From IMG/VR virus record IMGVR_UViG_3300011114_000231, positions 1-56,938 of that record: DNA of 56,938 nucleotides; one strand, 5' to 3'. Of the stretch, positions 1 through 6,994 are shown one piece after another; within the stretch, counting starts at the first letter, position 1; each line of letters begins with the position of its first letter. Below the pieces are notes generated by a model. That model did not search any database, was not told where the DNA came from, and was given only the letters and a program-made list of their open reading frames with translations. This DNA is from a virus. The translations under genes and the position numbers were made by a program.

Positions 1-127
1 TCTGTGTTTTTTAATGTTATGCGTTCGTTTCCAAAATTGTATTCCCAATTATATGTAAAGTGCGGTACTAATTACTTAACATGTAAACTTATATATCCCC
101 ATACATTTAGCATCACATTATATTCAA
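1..127. repeat. 127-bp terminal direct repeat, left copy
   Basis: Bases 1-127 are identical to 56812-56938. The length equals the largest k-mer commonly used by the SPAdes assembler, so this is most simply the overlap left when a circular assembly graph is written as a line. The genome is then circular or circularly permuted with 56,811 unique bases. A true short terminal repeat is possible but less likely, because the sequence lies inside a repeat-rich noncoding region and not at the terminase end of an operon. Confidence 0.95.
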
Positions 128-150
128 AAACACAGATTTTACAGATTGTT
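126..150 (-). repeat. Inverted copy of the junction repeat
   Basis: Read on the - strand, this 25-mer starts AACAATCTGTA and ends AATCTGTGTTTTT. It matches 56798-56822 on the + strand with one mismatch. In the circular genome the two copies face each other about 114 bp apart. Such paired sites in AT-rich noncoding DNA suggest protein binding at an origin or operator; this role is inferred. Confidence 0.8.
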
Positions 151-265
151 GTGCCTAACATATTGATTTCATTGCACTTTCTTAATCTATTTTTTAGCTG
201 TTAAGTTAGATAAAACATCTTGACAATCTATATTTCCGCTAAACTTACAGCCCCAAACGGCAAAC

Positions 266-294
266 TTGACAGGCCGCCCGATCCGTGCTAGGAT
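266..294 (+). promoter_or_regulatory. Probable sigma70-type promoter of the early operon
   Basis: A perfect TTGACA (266-271) is followed after 17 bp by TAGGAT (289-294), which matches 4 of 6 bases of TATAAT. Transcription would start near 301 and give a leader of about 60 bases before the first gene at 363. The local GC rise around the spacer is unusual for this AT-rich stretch. A second CTTGAC lies at 219-224 without a good partner. Confidence 0.55.
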
Positions 295-362
295 GGTGGC
301 TCGGTAGGAATTTAACTACTGAATGTATATATAATTTAACTTAACATACGGAGCGTAAAGCT

Positions 363-722
363 ATGAAGCAAGTTAAGAACGTACTTAACAGTAATATGCG
401 TAAACTTGTAACGGCCCACATTCCATTCATCAATGGTAACAAGACTGTGTTTGCCCATCTGAAAGACAACGGTATCTATGTTGTGTATTCTTATGGCTAT
501 CACTACCCAATGTTAATTTGGGAGCCTGTCTCTGGTATGTGGTTTGCCAATGAGGACAAGTCTACCCGTACTACTTCCATGCACAAATCTAAGACCCGTC
601 CTTATAACATTACAAGTTATAACCTTCGTACTGATGCAATGATCGAACTGTCCTACAATGGTTATGCATCGTTAGCTAACAAGCGTATGAATGGTGGGTT
701 TATCTTAGTGGAGGCGGCATGA
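363..722 (+). CDS. Conserved phage hypothetical protein (119 aa)
   Basis: First gene of the early operon, starting at an ATG preceded by GGAG (350-353). The middle carries a VYSYGYHYPM stretch followed by a FANEDKST region rich in Thr and Ser. This resembles small proteins seen in many phages and plasmids with a 'YG.H.PM' signature (the DUF8033 group, recalled from memory). No catalytic motif, signal peptide or membrane segment is visible. The next gene starts inside its last codons, so the two are probably translationally coupled. Function unknown. Confidence 0.75.
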   Translation: MKQVKNVLNSNMRKLVTAHIPFINGNKTVFAHLKDNGIYVVYSYGYHYPMLIWEPVSGMWFANEDKSTRTTSMHKSKTRPYNITSYNLRTDAMIELSYNGYASLANKRMNGGFILVEAA

Positions 723-886
723 CACAAGAACTTATCTCACTAGCCAACGATCTGTTGGTTAAGTTGTTACGTAATCTTGATGAGGCTAAGAGTATCAATG
801 CTCCTACAATATATATTGATATGATTCAGTCTCAGATTGATGATGTTGTTGGTATTATATCAAATGGAGAGAATGAAAATGACTAA
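719..886 (+). CDS. Small acidic hypothetical protein (55 aa)
   Basis: The ATG at 719 overlaps the stop region of the preceding gene by 4 bp, and the frame stays open to a TAA at 884-886. The protein is acidic and leucine/isoleucine-rich (LANDLLVKLLRNLDEAKS), with a pattern that could form two amphipathic helices. It in turn overlaps the start of the next gene. The tight packing with both neighbours is the main evidence that it is real. No family recognised. Confidence 0.6.
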   Translation: MTQELISLANDLLVKLLRNLDEAKSINAPTIYIDMIQSQIDDVVGIISNGENEND

Positions 887-1061
887 GACAGCATTGAAAC
901 TATACATCTTGAGGGATGTTAGTGGAGCCGTAGTGAAAGACGCTAGTGGTTCCCCACTGTACTTTTCCGACAAGATGGTAGCCAAGGCTAATCGTGCTGT
1001 TGGTCAGCACGTTTCCTATGGTCCTGATCACAAGAAAACAACCAGCAAAAAGGGTAACTAA
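879..1061 (+). CDS. Small basic hypothetical protein (60 aa)
   Basis: I chose the ATG at 879 because GGAG (865-868) lies at a suitable distance upstream; an in-frame start at 837 lies deep inside the previous gene. The protein begins MTKTALKLYILRDVSG and ends in a lysine-rich tail (HKKTTSKKGN). It is short and basic and could bind nucleic acid, but no motif proves this. The stop overlaps by one base the spacing to the MoxR-like gene at 1063. Confidence 0.6.
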   Translation: MTKTALKLYILRDVSGAVVKDASGSPLYFSDKMVAKANRAVGQHVSYGPDHKKTTSKKGN

Positions 1062-1062
1062 C

Positions 1063-2055
1063 ATGCGTCCCAACCATATCAAAGATACTATCAAGTCACT
1101 TAACCCACTCCAGATTGCAGTGTGCATTGAGGGTGCTGTTGGTGTTGGTAAATCCAGCATTGTAAAGTCTGTTGCTAAAGACTTGGATGTTCACTGTGTC
1201 CTTAGAAACATGGCAACAATGCTCGTCGAGGACTTCGGTATTCCATCTATCTCTGATGATACTGTTAAGTATAAACTTATTGATTGGTATCCTGCCAAGG
1301 GTTCCAAGTGGGATGACGGTCGTGGTGGTATCCTGTGCTTCGATGATCGTAATCAGGCTGGTACTGATCAGCAGAAACTATTGGCCCATCTTATCCAAGA
1401 ACGTGATCTGCATGGTGTACCTATGGCTGACGGCTGGCAAGTTATCTCCACTGGTAACAGGCAGAGTGATCGTGCTGGTGCTAATCGTGTCTTGTCTCAT
1501 CTCCGTAATCGTGAAGCGTTGATTAACTATGACTTTCACCTTGATGACTGGACTGGTTGGGCATTGGAGAATGGTGTTAACCCTATCGTGGTTAGTTTCC
1601 TGCGTTTCAAACCAGACTTAGCCGCCGCTCATGATCCATCCAAAGATGTTAGCCCGACAATTCGTGGTTGGACTGAGCGTATTAGTCCTGCTGTTGGTGT
1701 TATACCATCAGACTGTGAGTTTGAGTATTTCACTGGTGTTGTTGGCGAGAGTGCCGCCGCTTACTTTACAACATATCTCAAGTTGTATCGTAAACTGCCT
1801 AATGTAGATGCTCTGTTGCTTAACCCGTCTAGTTACGATGTACCAACTGATCTTGGTGTACTCCATGCTATCTCTGGAGCCATTGCTCATCGTGCTACAG
1901 CGTCTAACTTTGATCGTGTTTGCTCTTTTGCAGAGCGTATGCCTCCAGAGTTCAGTGTTCTTACCATCAGCTATGCAACACGTAAGAACCCAGACTTGGC
2001 TAATACCAGTGCCTTCACTAACTGGGCAGTCAAGCACCAAGATGTTTTGTTTTAA
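1063..2055 (+). CDS. MoxR-family AAA+ ATPase (330 aa)
   Basis: An AAA+ ATPase of the MoxR/CbbQ/CobS type. Visible motifs: Walker A GAVGVGKS (residues 24-31), Walker B-like GGILCFDD (88-95), and a sensor-1 stretch VISTGNR (127-133). MoxR ATPases act as chaperones or remodelers, usually with a partner carrying a von Willebrand factor A (VWA) domain that binds a metal; that partner is encoded at 3001-4137. The start at 1063 (MRPNHIK) is preferred over an in-frame ATG at 994 inside the upstream gene. The intervening gene at 2139 completes a three-gene module. What the complex remodels in the phage cycle is unknown. Confidence 0.85.
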   Translation: MRPNHIKDTIKSLNPLQIAVCIEGAVGVGKSSIVKSVAKDLDVHCVLRNMATMLVEDFGIPSISDDTVKYKLIDWYPAKGSKWDDGRGGILCFDDRNQAGTDQQKLLAHLIQERDLHGVPMADGWQVISTGNRQSDRAGANRVLSHLRNREALINYDFHLDDWTGWALENGVNPIVVSFLRFKPDLAAAHDPSKDVSPTIRGWTERISPAVGVIPSDCEFEYFTGVVGESAAAYFTTYLKLYRKLPNVDALLLNPSSYDVPTDLGVLHAISGAIAHRATASNFDRVCSFAERMPPEFSVLTISYATRKNPDLANTSAFTNWAVKHQDVLF

Positions 2056-2062
2056 GGTCGAA

Positions 2063-2116
2063 ACAGGGGATTTATCCCCTGTCCACTGGTTAGTCCAGTG
2101 CTGATGAGACCATCAG
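2063..2116 (+). promoter_or_regulatory. Three back-to-back RNA hairpins between module genes
   Basis: Three perfect stems follow one another almost without gap: ACAGGGGA/TCCCCTGT (2063-2070 with 2075-2082, loop TTTA), CACTGG/CCAGTG (2084-2089 with 2095-2100), and CTGATG/CATCAG (2101-2106 with 2111-2116, loop AGAC). None is followed by a T-run, so this is not a standard terminator. Lying between the ATPase stop (2055) and the next ribosome binding site (2127), it could protect the mRNA from decay, mark a processing site or bind a protein. Confidence 0.75.
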
Positions 2117-2138
2117 TAACAATAGTGGAGTGAAAGCT

Positions 2139-2990
2139 ATGAACCTATCTGATCGTGCTTTGTTAGTACAACTTAACATCTCTCAGTGGACCGCTCGTAA
2201 GTATGACAAACGAGCCACACAGCAGGTTGCTGATAGCAACAATACAACTATGGCGGCTGGTCGCTATAATAAGTCTCTGTTGCCTATGAATGATTATCTT
2301 GATCGTGTTCACAAGAAAGCTACGGCTATCCGTACTAAGTATTACCAGAACACATTGCCTTGGGGCATTGAGGGTACACAGATGTTACCATCTGCTAATT
2401 ACCTTAGCTTTATGACAGAGTTTCGTAAGGAAAAGGCTGAGTGGGAGCGTTTAGTCCATGACTTTACCGATAACTACGATGACCTATGCCATAATGCTCA
2501 GCGTTTTCTGGGTGATCTGTTTAACCCTGCTGATTATCCAACTCGTTCAGAGATCGAACGTAAGTTCAAGATTGATATGGCTATCTTTCCTGTACCTTCT
2601 GCTGATTTTAGGGTGCAGTTGTCTAACTCAGAACTTGACACCATCCAGAGAGATGTTGAGGCAAGACTTCGTGAAGCTAGTGCTACCGCTATGAAAGATG
2701 TTTGGTCACGTTTGTTTGAACGTGTTCAGCATATGGCTGATAAGTTAGCTGATCCTACAGCTATCTTTCGTGACAGCATGATCGAAAATGCCAGAGAAAT
2801 CTGTGCCATGTTGCCACGTCTTAACTTTGCTGATGATGCTAACTTGGAGAATATGCGTCAGCAAGTTGAGAGTAAGATTGCCAAGTATCATCCTGATGCT
2901 TTGCGTAATGACCCTGACCTTCGTCGTGATACAGCGGCAGAAGCTAAGGCTATCATGGACAAAATGTCCGTATTCATGACTGGTATGTGA
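2139..2990 (+). CDS. DUF3150-like protein of the MoxR-VWA module (283 aa)
   Basis: A mainly helical, charged protein between the MoxR ATPase and the VWA protein. Proteins of the DUF3150 type commonly occupy this position in phage MoxR/VWA clusters; membership here rests on position and general character, not on a decisive motif. The C-terminal half has heptad-like helices (RLFERVQHMADKLADP). ATG at 2139 is chosen because GGAG at 2127-2130 lies 8 bases upstream; an in-frame GTG at 2130 overlaps that GGAG. It probably acts with its two neighbours as substrate adaptor or linker, by inference. Confidence 0.6.
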   Translation: MNLSDRALLVQLNISQWTARKYDKRATQQVADSNNTTMAAGRYNKSLLPMNDYLDRVHKKATAIRTKYYQNTLPWGIEGTQMLPSANYLSFMTEFRKEKAEWERLVHDFTDNYDDLCHNAQRFLGDLFNPADYPTRSEIERKFKIDMAIFPVPSADFRVQLSNSELDTIQRDVEARLREASATAMKDVWSRLFERVQHMADKLADPTAIFRDSMIENAREICAMLPRLNFADDANLENMRQQVESKIAKYHPDALRNDPDLRRDTAAEAKAIMDKMSVFMTGM

Positions 2991-3000
2991 GGAGATTACC

Positions 3001-4137
3001 ATGACACAAGAACTTTCACGTCGAGTTTCCAAGGCTAAAACAACCCTGTTGTTAGACCAAAAGAGTGCCTTCATTGGCTCTCTTGCTCTTGGTTTGCCTA
3101 CTGTTATCACAGATAAGGTCAAGACTGCCGCTACTGACGGCAGGGTTATCATGTTTAACCCAGAGTTCTGTGCTGATCTGACTGATGAGGAGATGGTATT
3201 CCTCATTGCTCATGAGACCATGCATCCAATGCTTGAGCATAACTATCGTTTGCAAGGCAGAGACCATGTTAGATGGAACAAAGCCGCTGATTACGTAATC
3301 AACCAGCTACTTGTTGAGGAAAAGATCGGTAAGTTCATTGATGGAGGCTGTCTTAACGACAGCCTCTACAAGTCTGGTAATGGTATTACCGACAACATCT
3401 ATGGCATGTTGCCAGATGAGAGCAATGGCAATGGCTCTGGATCAGGTAATGGCGGTATTGGTGATGATATTATCCCCAGTGAAGCCACTGGTGCTGATCA
3501 AGAGGCAGAGATCGGCGAGTGGAAACTCAAGGTAGCTAATGCGGCTCAAGCCGCTAAACTTATGGGTTCACTTAGTGCCAACATGGAGCGTTTTGTTGGT
3601 GAATTGCTTGAGCCAAAGGTAGATTGGCGTGATGTACTACGTGACTTTGTGTTCAAAGCTAAGACTGATGAGCGTAGTTTTGCACGACCTAACCGTAGGT
3701 TTATCAGCCAAGGTGTCTATCTGCCTTCTGTCACTGGTGAAACACTAGGCGATATTGTCATAGCTATTGATTGCTCTGGTTCTATTGGAGCCAAAGAGAT
3801 TGATATGTTTGCCGCAGAGATGAAGGCAATCAAATCTGACGGAAGTCCTACCGCTATGCACGTGGTCTATTTTGACCATGCTGTCTGTCACTATGACAAG
3901 TTCGGTCCTGATGAGGAACTTGTTGTTAAACCACGTGGTGGTGGCGGTACTGCGTTCAGTCCTGTGTTCAAATACATAGAGGACCATGACATAGAGCCTG
4001 TGGCTTGTGTGTTCCTTACTGATCTGTACTGTGATGATTACGGCCCAGCACCAGAGTATCCTGTACTCTGGGCTGTATTCAATGGCCCAAAAGAACCCGT
4101 TGCACCATTTGGTCGGGTAGTAAAGGCAGTAGCATGA
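3001..4137 (+). CDS. Metallopeptidase-like / VWA domain protein (378 aa)
   Basis: Two domains are visible. The N-terminal part has a zinc-peptidase motif HETMH (residues 71-75), as in the DUF2201 family, followed by a Gly/Asn/Ser-rich linker (about residues 139-155). The C-terminal part is a VWA domain with the metal-ion-dependent adhesion site D-x-S-x-S at D257, S259 and S261 (IAIDCSGSIG). Proteins of this layout pair with MoxR ATPases such as the one at 1063. Whether the peptidase site is active or only binds metal is not known. GGAG at 2990-2993 sits 7 bases upstream of the start. Confidence 0.85.
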   Translation: MTQELSRRVSKAKTTLLLDQKSAFIGSLALGLPTVITDKVKTAATDGRVIMFNPEFCADLTDEEMVFLIAHETMHPMLEHNYRLQGRDHVRWNKAADYVINQLLVEEKIGKFIDGGCLNDSLYKSGNGITDNIYGMLPDESNGNGSGSGNGGIGDDIIPSEATGADQEAEIGEWKLKVANAAQAAKLMGSLSANMERFVGELLEPKVDWRDVLRDFVFKAKTDERSFARPNRRFISQGVYLPSVTGETLGDIVIAIDCSGSIGAKEIDMFAAEMKAIKSDGSPTAMHVVYFDHAVCHYDKFGPDEELVVKPRGGGGTAFSPVFKYIEDHDIEPVACVFLTDLYCDDYGPAPEYPVLWAVFNGPKEPVAPFGRVVKAVA

Positions 4138-4307
4138 ACGAAATACTTATTGCTGGGTTAGTTGTTACTAACCTTATTCTGTGTGCTTGGATTATGCTAC
4201 TTGAGCGTAAACTTAGTTCACTTAATTACATTCTCTATAGCGTCGCCATTGGCGACGTTACTGTTACTGTAGTTGATGAATCTATTGTGATCAAAGAGGA
4301 GAAATGA
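4134..4307 (+). CDS. Small single-pass membrane protein (57 aa)
   Basis: Starts at an ATG overlapping the VWA gene by 4 bp (ATGA) and ends in a TGA at 4305-4307. Residues 3-23 form a hydrophobic helix (ILIAGLVVTNLILCAWIMLL) followed by ERK, predicting one membrane span with the remainder in the cytoplasm. Its coding sequence includes a perfect 7-bp hairpin (4241-4257) shortly before the next gene. Coupling to the MoxR/VWA module suggests it could anchor that complex at the membrane; this is inference. Confidence 0.65.
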   Translation: MNEILIAGLVVTNLILCAWIMLLERKLSSLNYILYSVAIGDVTVTVVDESIVIKEEK

Positions 4308-4309
4308 TC

Positions 4310-4960
4310 ATGGCTATTGTACGTTTTTCTAATGAGTTGCAGTCTGCTATACTTACCAAAGCAAGCCAAACATTTGTTCCCCGTATTACAGCGGCGACTA
4401 ACAATATCCCTATGTCTGCTGAAGAACTATATGACAGGATATTTTCACGTTACTTGCCGCATATGGGTATGCTTCCACCAGAGTTCTTTAACTCAACTAG
4501 TATGTTTGGCATACACTCTGTCCATGAAGTACTGTTAAACCATAACTTCAATCTAACAACACCTAAGTTGTTCCCATATAAACTTGGACCACAGCCACAC
4601 TTCAAAGCTACTTTTGACTTTGGTACAGGTGGTACTAGCTATAAACTTATACCAGATGGCACTGGTATATGGGATGATCTTGTCGAGATGGTTCAAACTC
4701 GTAATAATAATATCAAAGCTATAGAAGATCAGCTTAACAAGTTCAAAGATAACTTGCGTGTTATTATGACAACACATTCTACATTAGCACCAGCACTAAA
4801 GGCATGGCCCCCACTGTGGGACTTTGTGCCTGACTCATACAAAGATAAACATCGTGAGATTAAGGAGCGTAAGAAGAACGACAGCGTTAATCTGTCTGAG
4901 GTTATGGACTTGGACTCCATGACTTCTGTGGTTGTGGCAAGCAAATTCTTGGGGAAATAA
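4310..4960 (+). CDS. Hypothetical protein (216 aa)
   Basis: No family recognised. Two in-frame ATGs exist at 4304 and 4310; AGGAG at 4297-4301 is 8 bases from the second and only 2 from the first, so 4310 is preferred. The N-terminal third is helical (RFSNELQSAILTKASQTF), the middle is aromatic and proline-rich, and the C-terminal half has a long charged helix (about 118-140) and a lysine-rich segment (REIKERKKNDS). The layout loosely recalls small phage proteins linked to nucleotide modification, but I cannot support that assignment. It is adjacent to the MoxR module and probably co-transcribed. Confidence 0.6.
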   Translation: MAIVRFSNELQSAILTKASQTFVPRITAATNNIPMSAEELYDRIFSRYLPHMGMLPPEFFNSTSMFGIHSVHEVLLNHNFNLTTPKLFPYKLGPQPHFKATFDFGTGGTSYKLIPDGTGIWDDLVEMVQTRNNNIKAIEDQLNKFKDNLRVIMTTHSTLAPALKAWPPLWDFVPDSYKDKHREIKERKKNDSVNLSEVMDLDSMTSVVVASKFLGK

Positions 4961-4961
4961 C

Positions 4962-5807
4962 ATGCAAAAGTATCCACATCAGCGTAGTGGTAATCAGAAA
5001 CTTATCACAAGTTATACCATGTTGAATAATATGGTGAGTAAGTTGCGCTTTCCCCAAAAGGGGAAGGCGTTAAACCATACGTTCAGAGCGTTCAAAACTG
5101 GTGATACCATACAGGTATGGATTTGTGATGGTCCTAATAAGTCTGTCCACCTGTGTGACCTGACACCTGACAACGTGTTGACGTTTGTTGCTAGCACATT
5201 GAGTATTCGTAACAAAGCACAGACCATAGTTGGTTCGCTACATACCTATCTGCCTGTGTTCTTTACACGGTTCGGTATGGGTAAGTACCGCATAGCAAGC
5301 TATGAGATGGTATTTAATGAGCATAAATCGTTCTGGGATTATTGGAACAACGGTGGTAGCACAACATCGCCACAGTACTTTGCTGGTATACAGTTTGATA
5401 TGGCTAGTGGTGCGTGTCTTAATCGACGGCCTGATCTTAAACACCAAGTTGTATCGGAAGTACGGCGTCAATGGCTAAAAGATATTGCACAATGGCGCAA
5501 AGGCATTGCATTACGTAGCAAATTAGGTGTGCTAGATGCCATAGCACTGGAAGAAAACTTCTTTAAGAGGAACTATAGCAAGCGTTTGGATACTCTATTG
5601 CTTTGCAACCACGTTGTTAAGGCCATAAAGGAACAAGACTTTAGCAAAGATACTCTGGACGTTATCGTATTTAACCTTGGCGTGGCGTATAGGTCGGGGT
5701 TTAGCACGGCTCATCTAGATAATTTCTTTAAGGAACATAGCGTCCAACTGCGTATGGCGTATGGCGTGTTCGGCGAGCACAACAAAAATATTTTTATACA
5801 AACTTAA
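4962..5807 (+). CDS. Hypothetical protein (281 aa)
   Basis: Follows the previous gene after one base, starting MQKYPHQRSG at 4962; a longer in-frame start at 4932 would lie inside the neighbour. The protein is rich in aromatic and basic residues (DYWNNGGSTTS, RRQWLKDIAQWRKG) and has no signal peptide or obvious catalytic motif. It closes the first early transcription block, after which a promoter-like sequence appears. Function unknown. Confidence 0.6.
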   Translation: MQKYPHQRSGNQKLITSYTMLNNMVSKLRFPQKGKALNHTFRAFKTGDTIQVWICDGPNKSVHLCDLTPDNVLTFVASTLSIRNKAQTIVGSLHTYLPVFFTRFGMGKYRIASYEMVFNEHKSFWDYWNNGGSTTSPQYFAGIQFDMASGACLNRRPDLKHQVVSEVRRQWLKDIAQWRKGIALRSKLGVLDAIALEENFFKRNYSKRLDTLLLCNHVVKAIKEQDFSKDTLDVIVFNLGVAYRSGFSTAHLDNFFKEHSVQLRMAYGVFGEHNKNIFIQT

Positions 5808-5810
5808 CCC

Positions 5811-5840
5811 TTGCGTTAAGTATCTGCCTATGCCTATATG
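5811..5840 (+). promoter_or_regulatory. Possible promoter of the nucleotide-metabolism block
   Basis: TTGCGT (5811-5816) and TATATG (5835-5840) are separated by 18 bp, directly after the stop of the 281-residue protein and 27 bp before the next start. TATGAT at 5837-5842 is an alternative -10 with a long 20-bp spacer. This is one of the few intergenic spaces in the left arm, which makes a second promoter plausible, but the match is weak. Confidence 0.3.
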
Positions 5841-5866
5841 ATACACCTGTCACATAAGAGGTGGTC

Positions 5867-6130
5867 ATGAGAGTATACCAGAGGCAGAGAACACCAACAC
5901 TAAAGCCGCCCGTTAAAGGACGGGCGGTTCATCCCTTCGTTGTATGGATGTGGAAGGAGATTAACAACCAGAGAGCATCACAAGAGGACGTTGCTACTAG
6001 GTCTGGCATATCATCTAGTGCCATGAGGAAGTGGAGAACAGGATTACAAGCCCCAACCCTTGCCGCTATGGAGGCAATCATAAACACGTTGGGGTATGAT
6101 CTTGTTATTAGGAGCAAGAAAGATGAGTAG
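5867..6130 (+). CDS. XRE-type helix-turn-helix DNA-binding protein (87 aa)
   Basis: The C-terminal two thirds form a Cro/CI-like helix-turn-helix: a first helix ending ASQEDVATRSG, then ISSSAMRKWRTG as turn and recognition helix, followed by LAAMEAIINTLGYDL. Such proteins are usually small transcriptional regulators. AAGAGG (5856-5861) lies 5 bases before the ATG at 5867; a GTG at 5861 overlaps it and is less likely. First gene after an intergenic promoter-like stretch, so it may control its own operon. No other lysogeny gene is present, so a prophage repressor role is unlikely. Confidence 0.75.
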   Translation: MRVYQRQRTPTLKPPVKGRAVHPFVVWMWKEINNQRASQEDVATRSGISSSAMRKWRTGLQAPTLAAMEAIINTLGYDLVIRSKKDE

Positions 6131-6611
6131 AACTAAATTCAAACATCACGTACTGACCAAGTACTTTATCGAGAACCCACTAGCTACACCCAGAGAAGCG
6201 GCGGCGGCATGTGGAACATCGTGGCAGTATGCCTACTATGTTATCTCTAAGAGGCAGACACCTAAAGAAGTGTTTGTTGCTGAGTCAAAAGCAAAGACAG
6301 ACAAAGATGTTTTTGTGAAGCACGACAAGAACAAGTTACCTTGGCACTTGCTACCCACTGATGCAGTAGAGGAAGTGTTGAAGGTGCTAGCCTACGGGGC
6401 CAAGAAATACTCAGCTAATAATTGGTGCGCTGGTGCTGACTGGAGCCGCTACTATGACGCTATGCAAAGACACCTGTGGTCATGGTGGGCTGGAGAAAAC
6501 TTAGATGAGGAGACTAGGAAGTCGCATCTGGCACATGCCGCATGTTGCTTGTTGTTCCTCATTGCCTACGAGAAACGTAACATTGGAACAGATGATAGGA
6601 GCAAGCCATGA
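6123..6611 (+). CDS. HTH-dATP/dGTP pyrophosphohydrolase-like fusion (162 aa)
   Basis: Residues 1-50 look like a helix-turn-helix (PREAAAACGTSWQYAYYVIS). Residues 65-152 match the dATP/dGTP diphosphohydrolase family (formerly DUF5664, related to MazZ): KHDKNKLPWHLLP, AYGAKKYSANNW (90-101), a conserved RHL (116-118), WWAGENLDEE (121-130) and SHLAHAA (134-140). Known relatives cleave dATP or dGTP to monophosphates, as in phages that alter purine pools. No purZ-like gene is seen, so a 2-aminoadenine genome is not indicated. The start at 6123 overlaps the preceding stop by 8 bp; an upstream in-frame ATG (6096) lies deep in that gene. Confidence 0.7.
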   Translation: MSRTKFKHHVLTKYFIENPLATPREAAAACGTSWQYAYYVISKRQTPKEVFVAESKAKTDKDVFVKHDKNKLPWHLLPTDAVEEVLKVLAYGAKKYSANNWCAGADWSRYYDAMQRHLWSWWAGENLDEETRKSHLAHAACCLLFLIAYEKRNIGTDDRSKP

Positions 6612-6994
6612 AATCCAGTGACGTACTTAGCAATGCAATGCACACATTGCGTGAAAGACAGCGCATATTCGGGGATGCTACCTCGGTGTATGCACGTGGT
6701 GCTGTAATAGCAACTGCGTTACGTGACACAAACACAAACACGTTTGACGTTGTTGTGTCAGAGATCAGTAACAAGTTTAGTAAGCTGTCACAAAACCGTA
6801 TGCACTTGGAGACATGGGTAGAACTATGTCTGGATGTAGCTATCGCGGCTGAACTTGCAATGGAACTGAACATTGTAAATCCTTCTGTGACTATGGCAAA
6901 TTTCAAAGATGATGTTGCCCGTGAACTTGAGGCACAGATTGCTGAAGAAGCAAAGCAGATGGCTCAGAGTATCCATAACATGGATAGGCAATGA
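6608..6994 (+). CDS. DUF6378-like, all-helical nucleotide-hydrolase-like protein (128 aa)
   Basis: Overlaps the previous gene by 4 bp (ATGA). The order of segments, RERQRIFGDATSVYARGA, then a kinase-like spacing, then KFSKLSQNRMHLETWVELCLDVAIAAELA, is typical of phage DUF6378 proteins. Those resemble the all-alpha MazG/NTP pyrophosphatase fold. Standing beside a dNTP pyrophosphohydrolase and a dCMP deaminase, a role in nucleotide-pool control is likely but inferred. A charged helix (DVARELEAQIAEEAKQM) forms the C-terminus. Confidence 0.6.
   Translation: MKSSDVLSNAMHTLRERQRIFGDATSVYARGAVIATALRDTNTNTFDVVVSEISNKFSKLSQNRMHLETWVELCLDVAIAAELAMELNIVNPSVTMANFKDDVARELEAQIAEEAKQMAQSIHNMDRQ

Larger units (their letters stand above)
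1..362. other. AT-rich noncoding region before the early operon
   Basis: No credible gene is present. A 66-codon open frame at 4-204 has no ribosome binding site and looks like random AT-rich sequence. The region holds an inverted copy of a repeat also found just before the junction (126-150), another ACAATCTATA motif (223-232), and a promoter-like pair at 266-294. With 56538-56811 it forms one continuous noncoding block of about 636 bp in the circular genome. Confidence 0.75.

Noticed and set aside
1-127. True terminal repeats of a T7-like linear genome
   Set aside because: The length equals an assembler k-mer, and the ends fall in a noncoding repeat block instead of at an operon boundary; only read mapping could revive this.
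4-204. A 66-codon frame at the left end
   Set aside because: AT-rich, no ribosome binding site, no domain, inside the repeat region and partly within the 127-bp overlap.
4241-4257. Perfect 7-bp hairpin CGTCGCC/GGCGACG
   Set aside because: It lies inside a coding sequence with no T-run. Recorded only as a possible local mRNA structure.
5867-6130. HTH protein as a prophage repressor
   Set aside because: No integrase, excisionase, divergent cro-like gene or attachment site was found, so lysogeny is not supported.
6123-6611. Evidence for a 2-aminoadenine (Z) genome
   Set aside because: The MazZ-related domain is also frequent in ordinary phages, and no PurZ-like or DatZ-like gene is seen.
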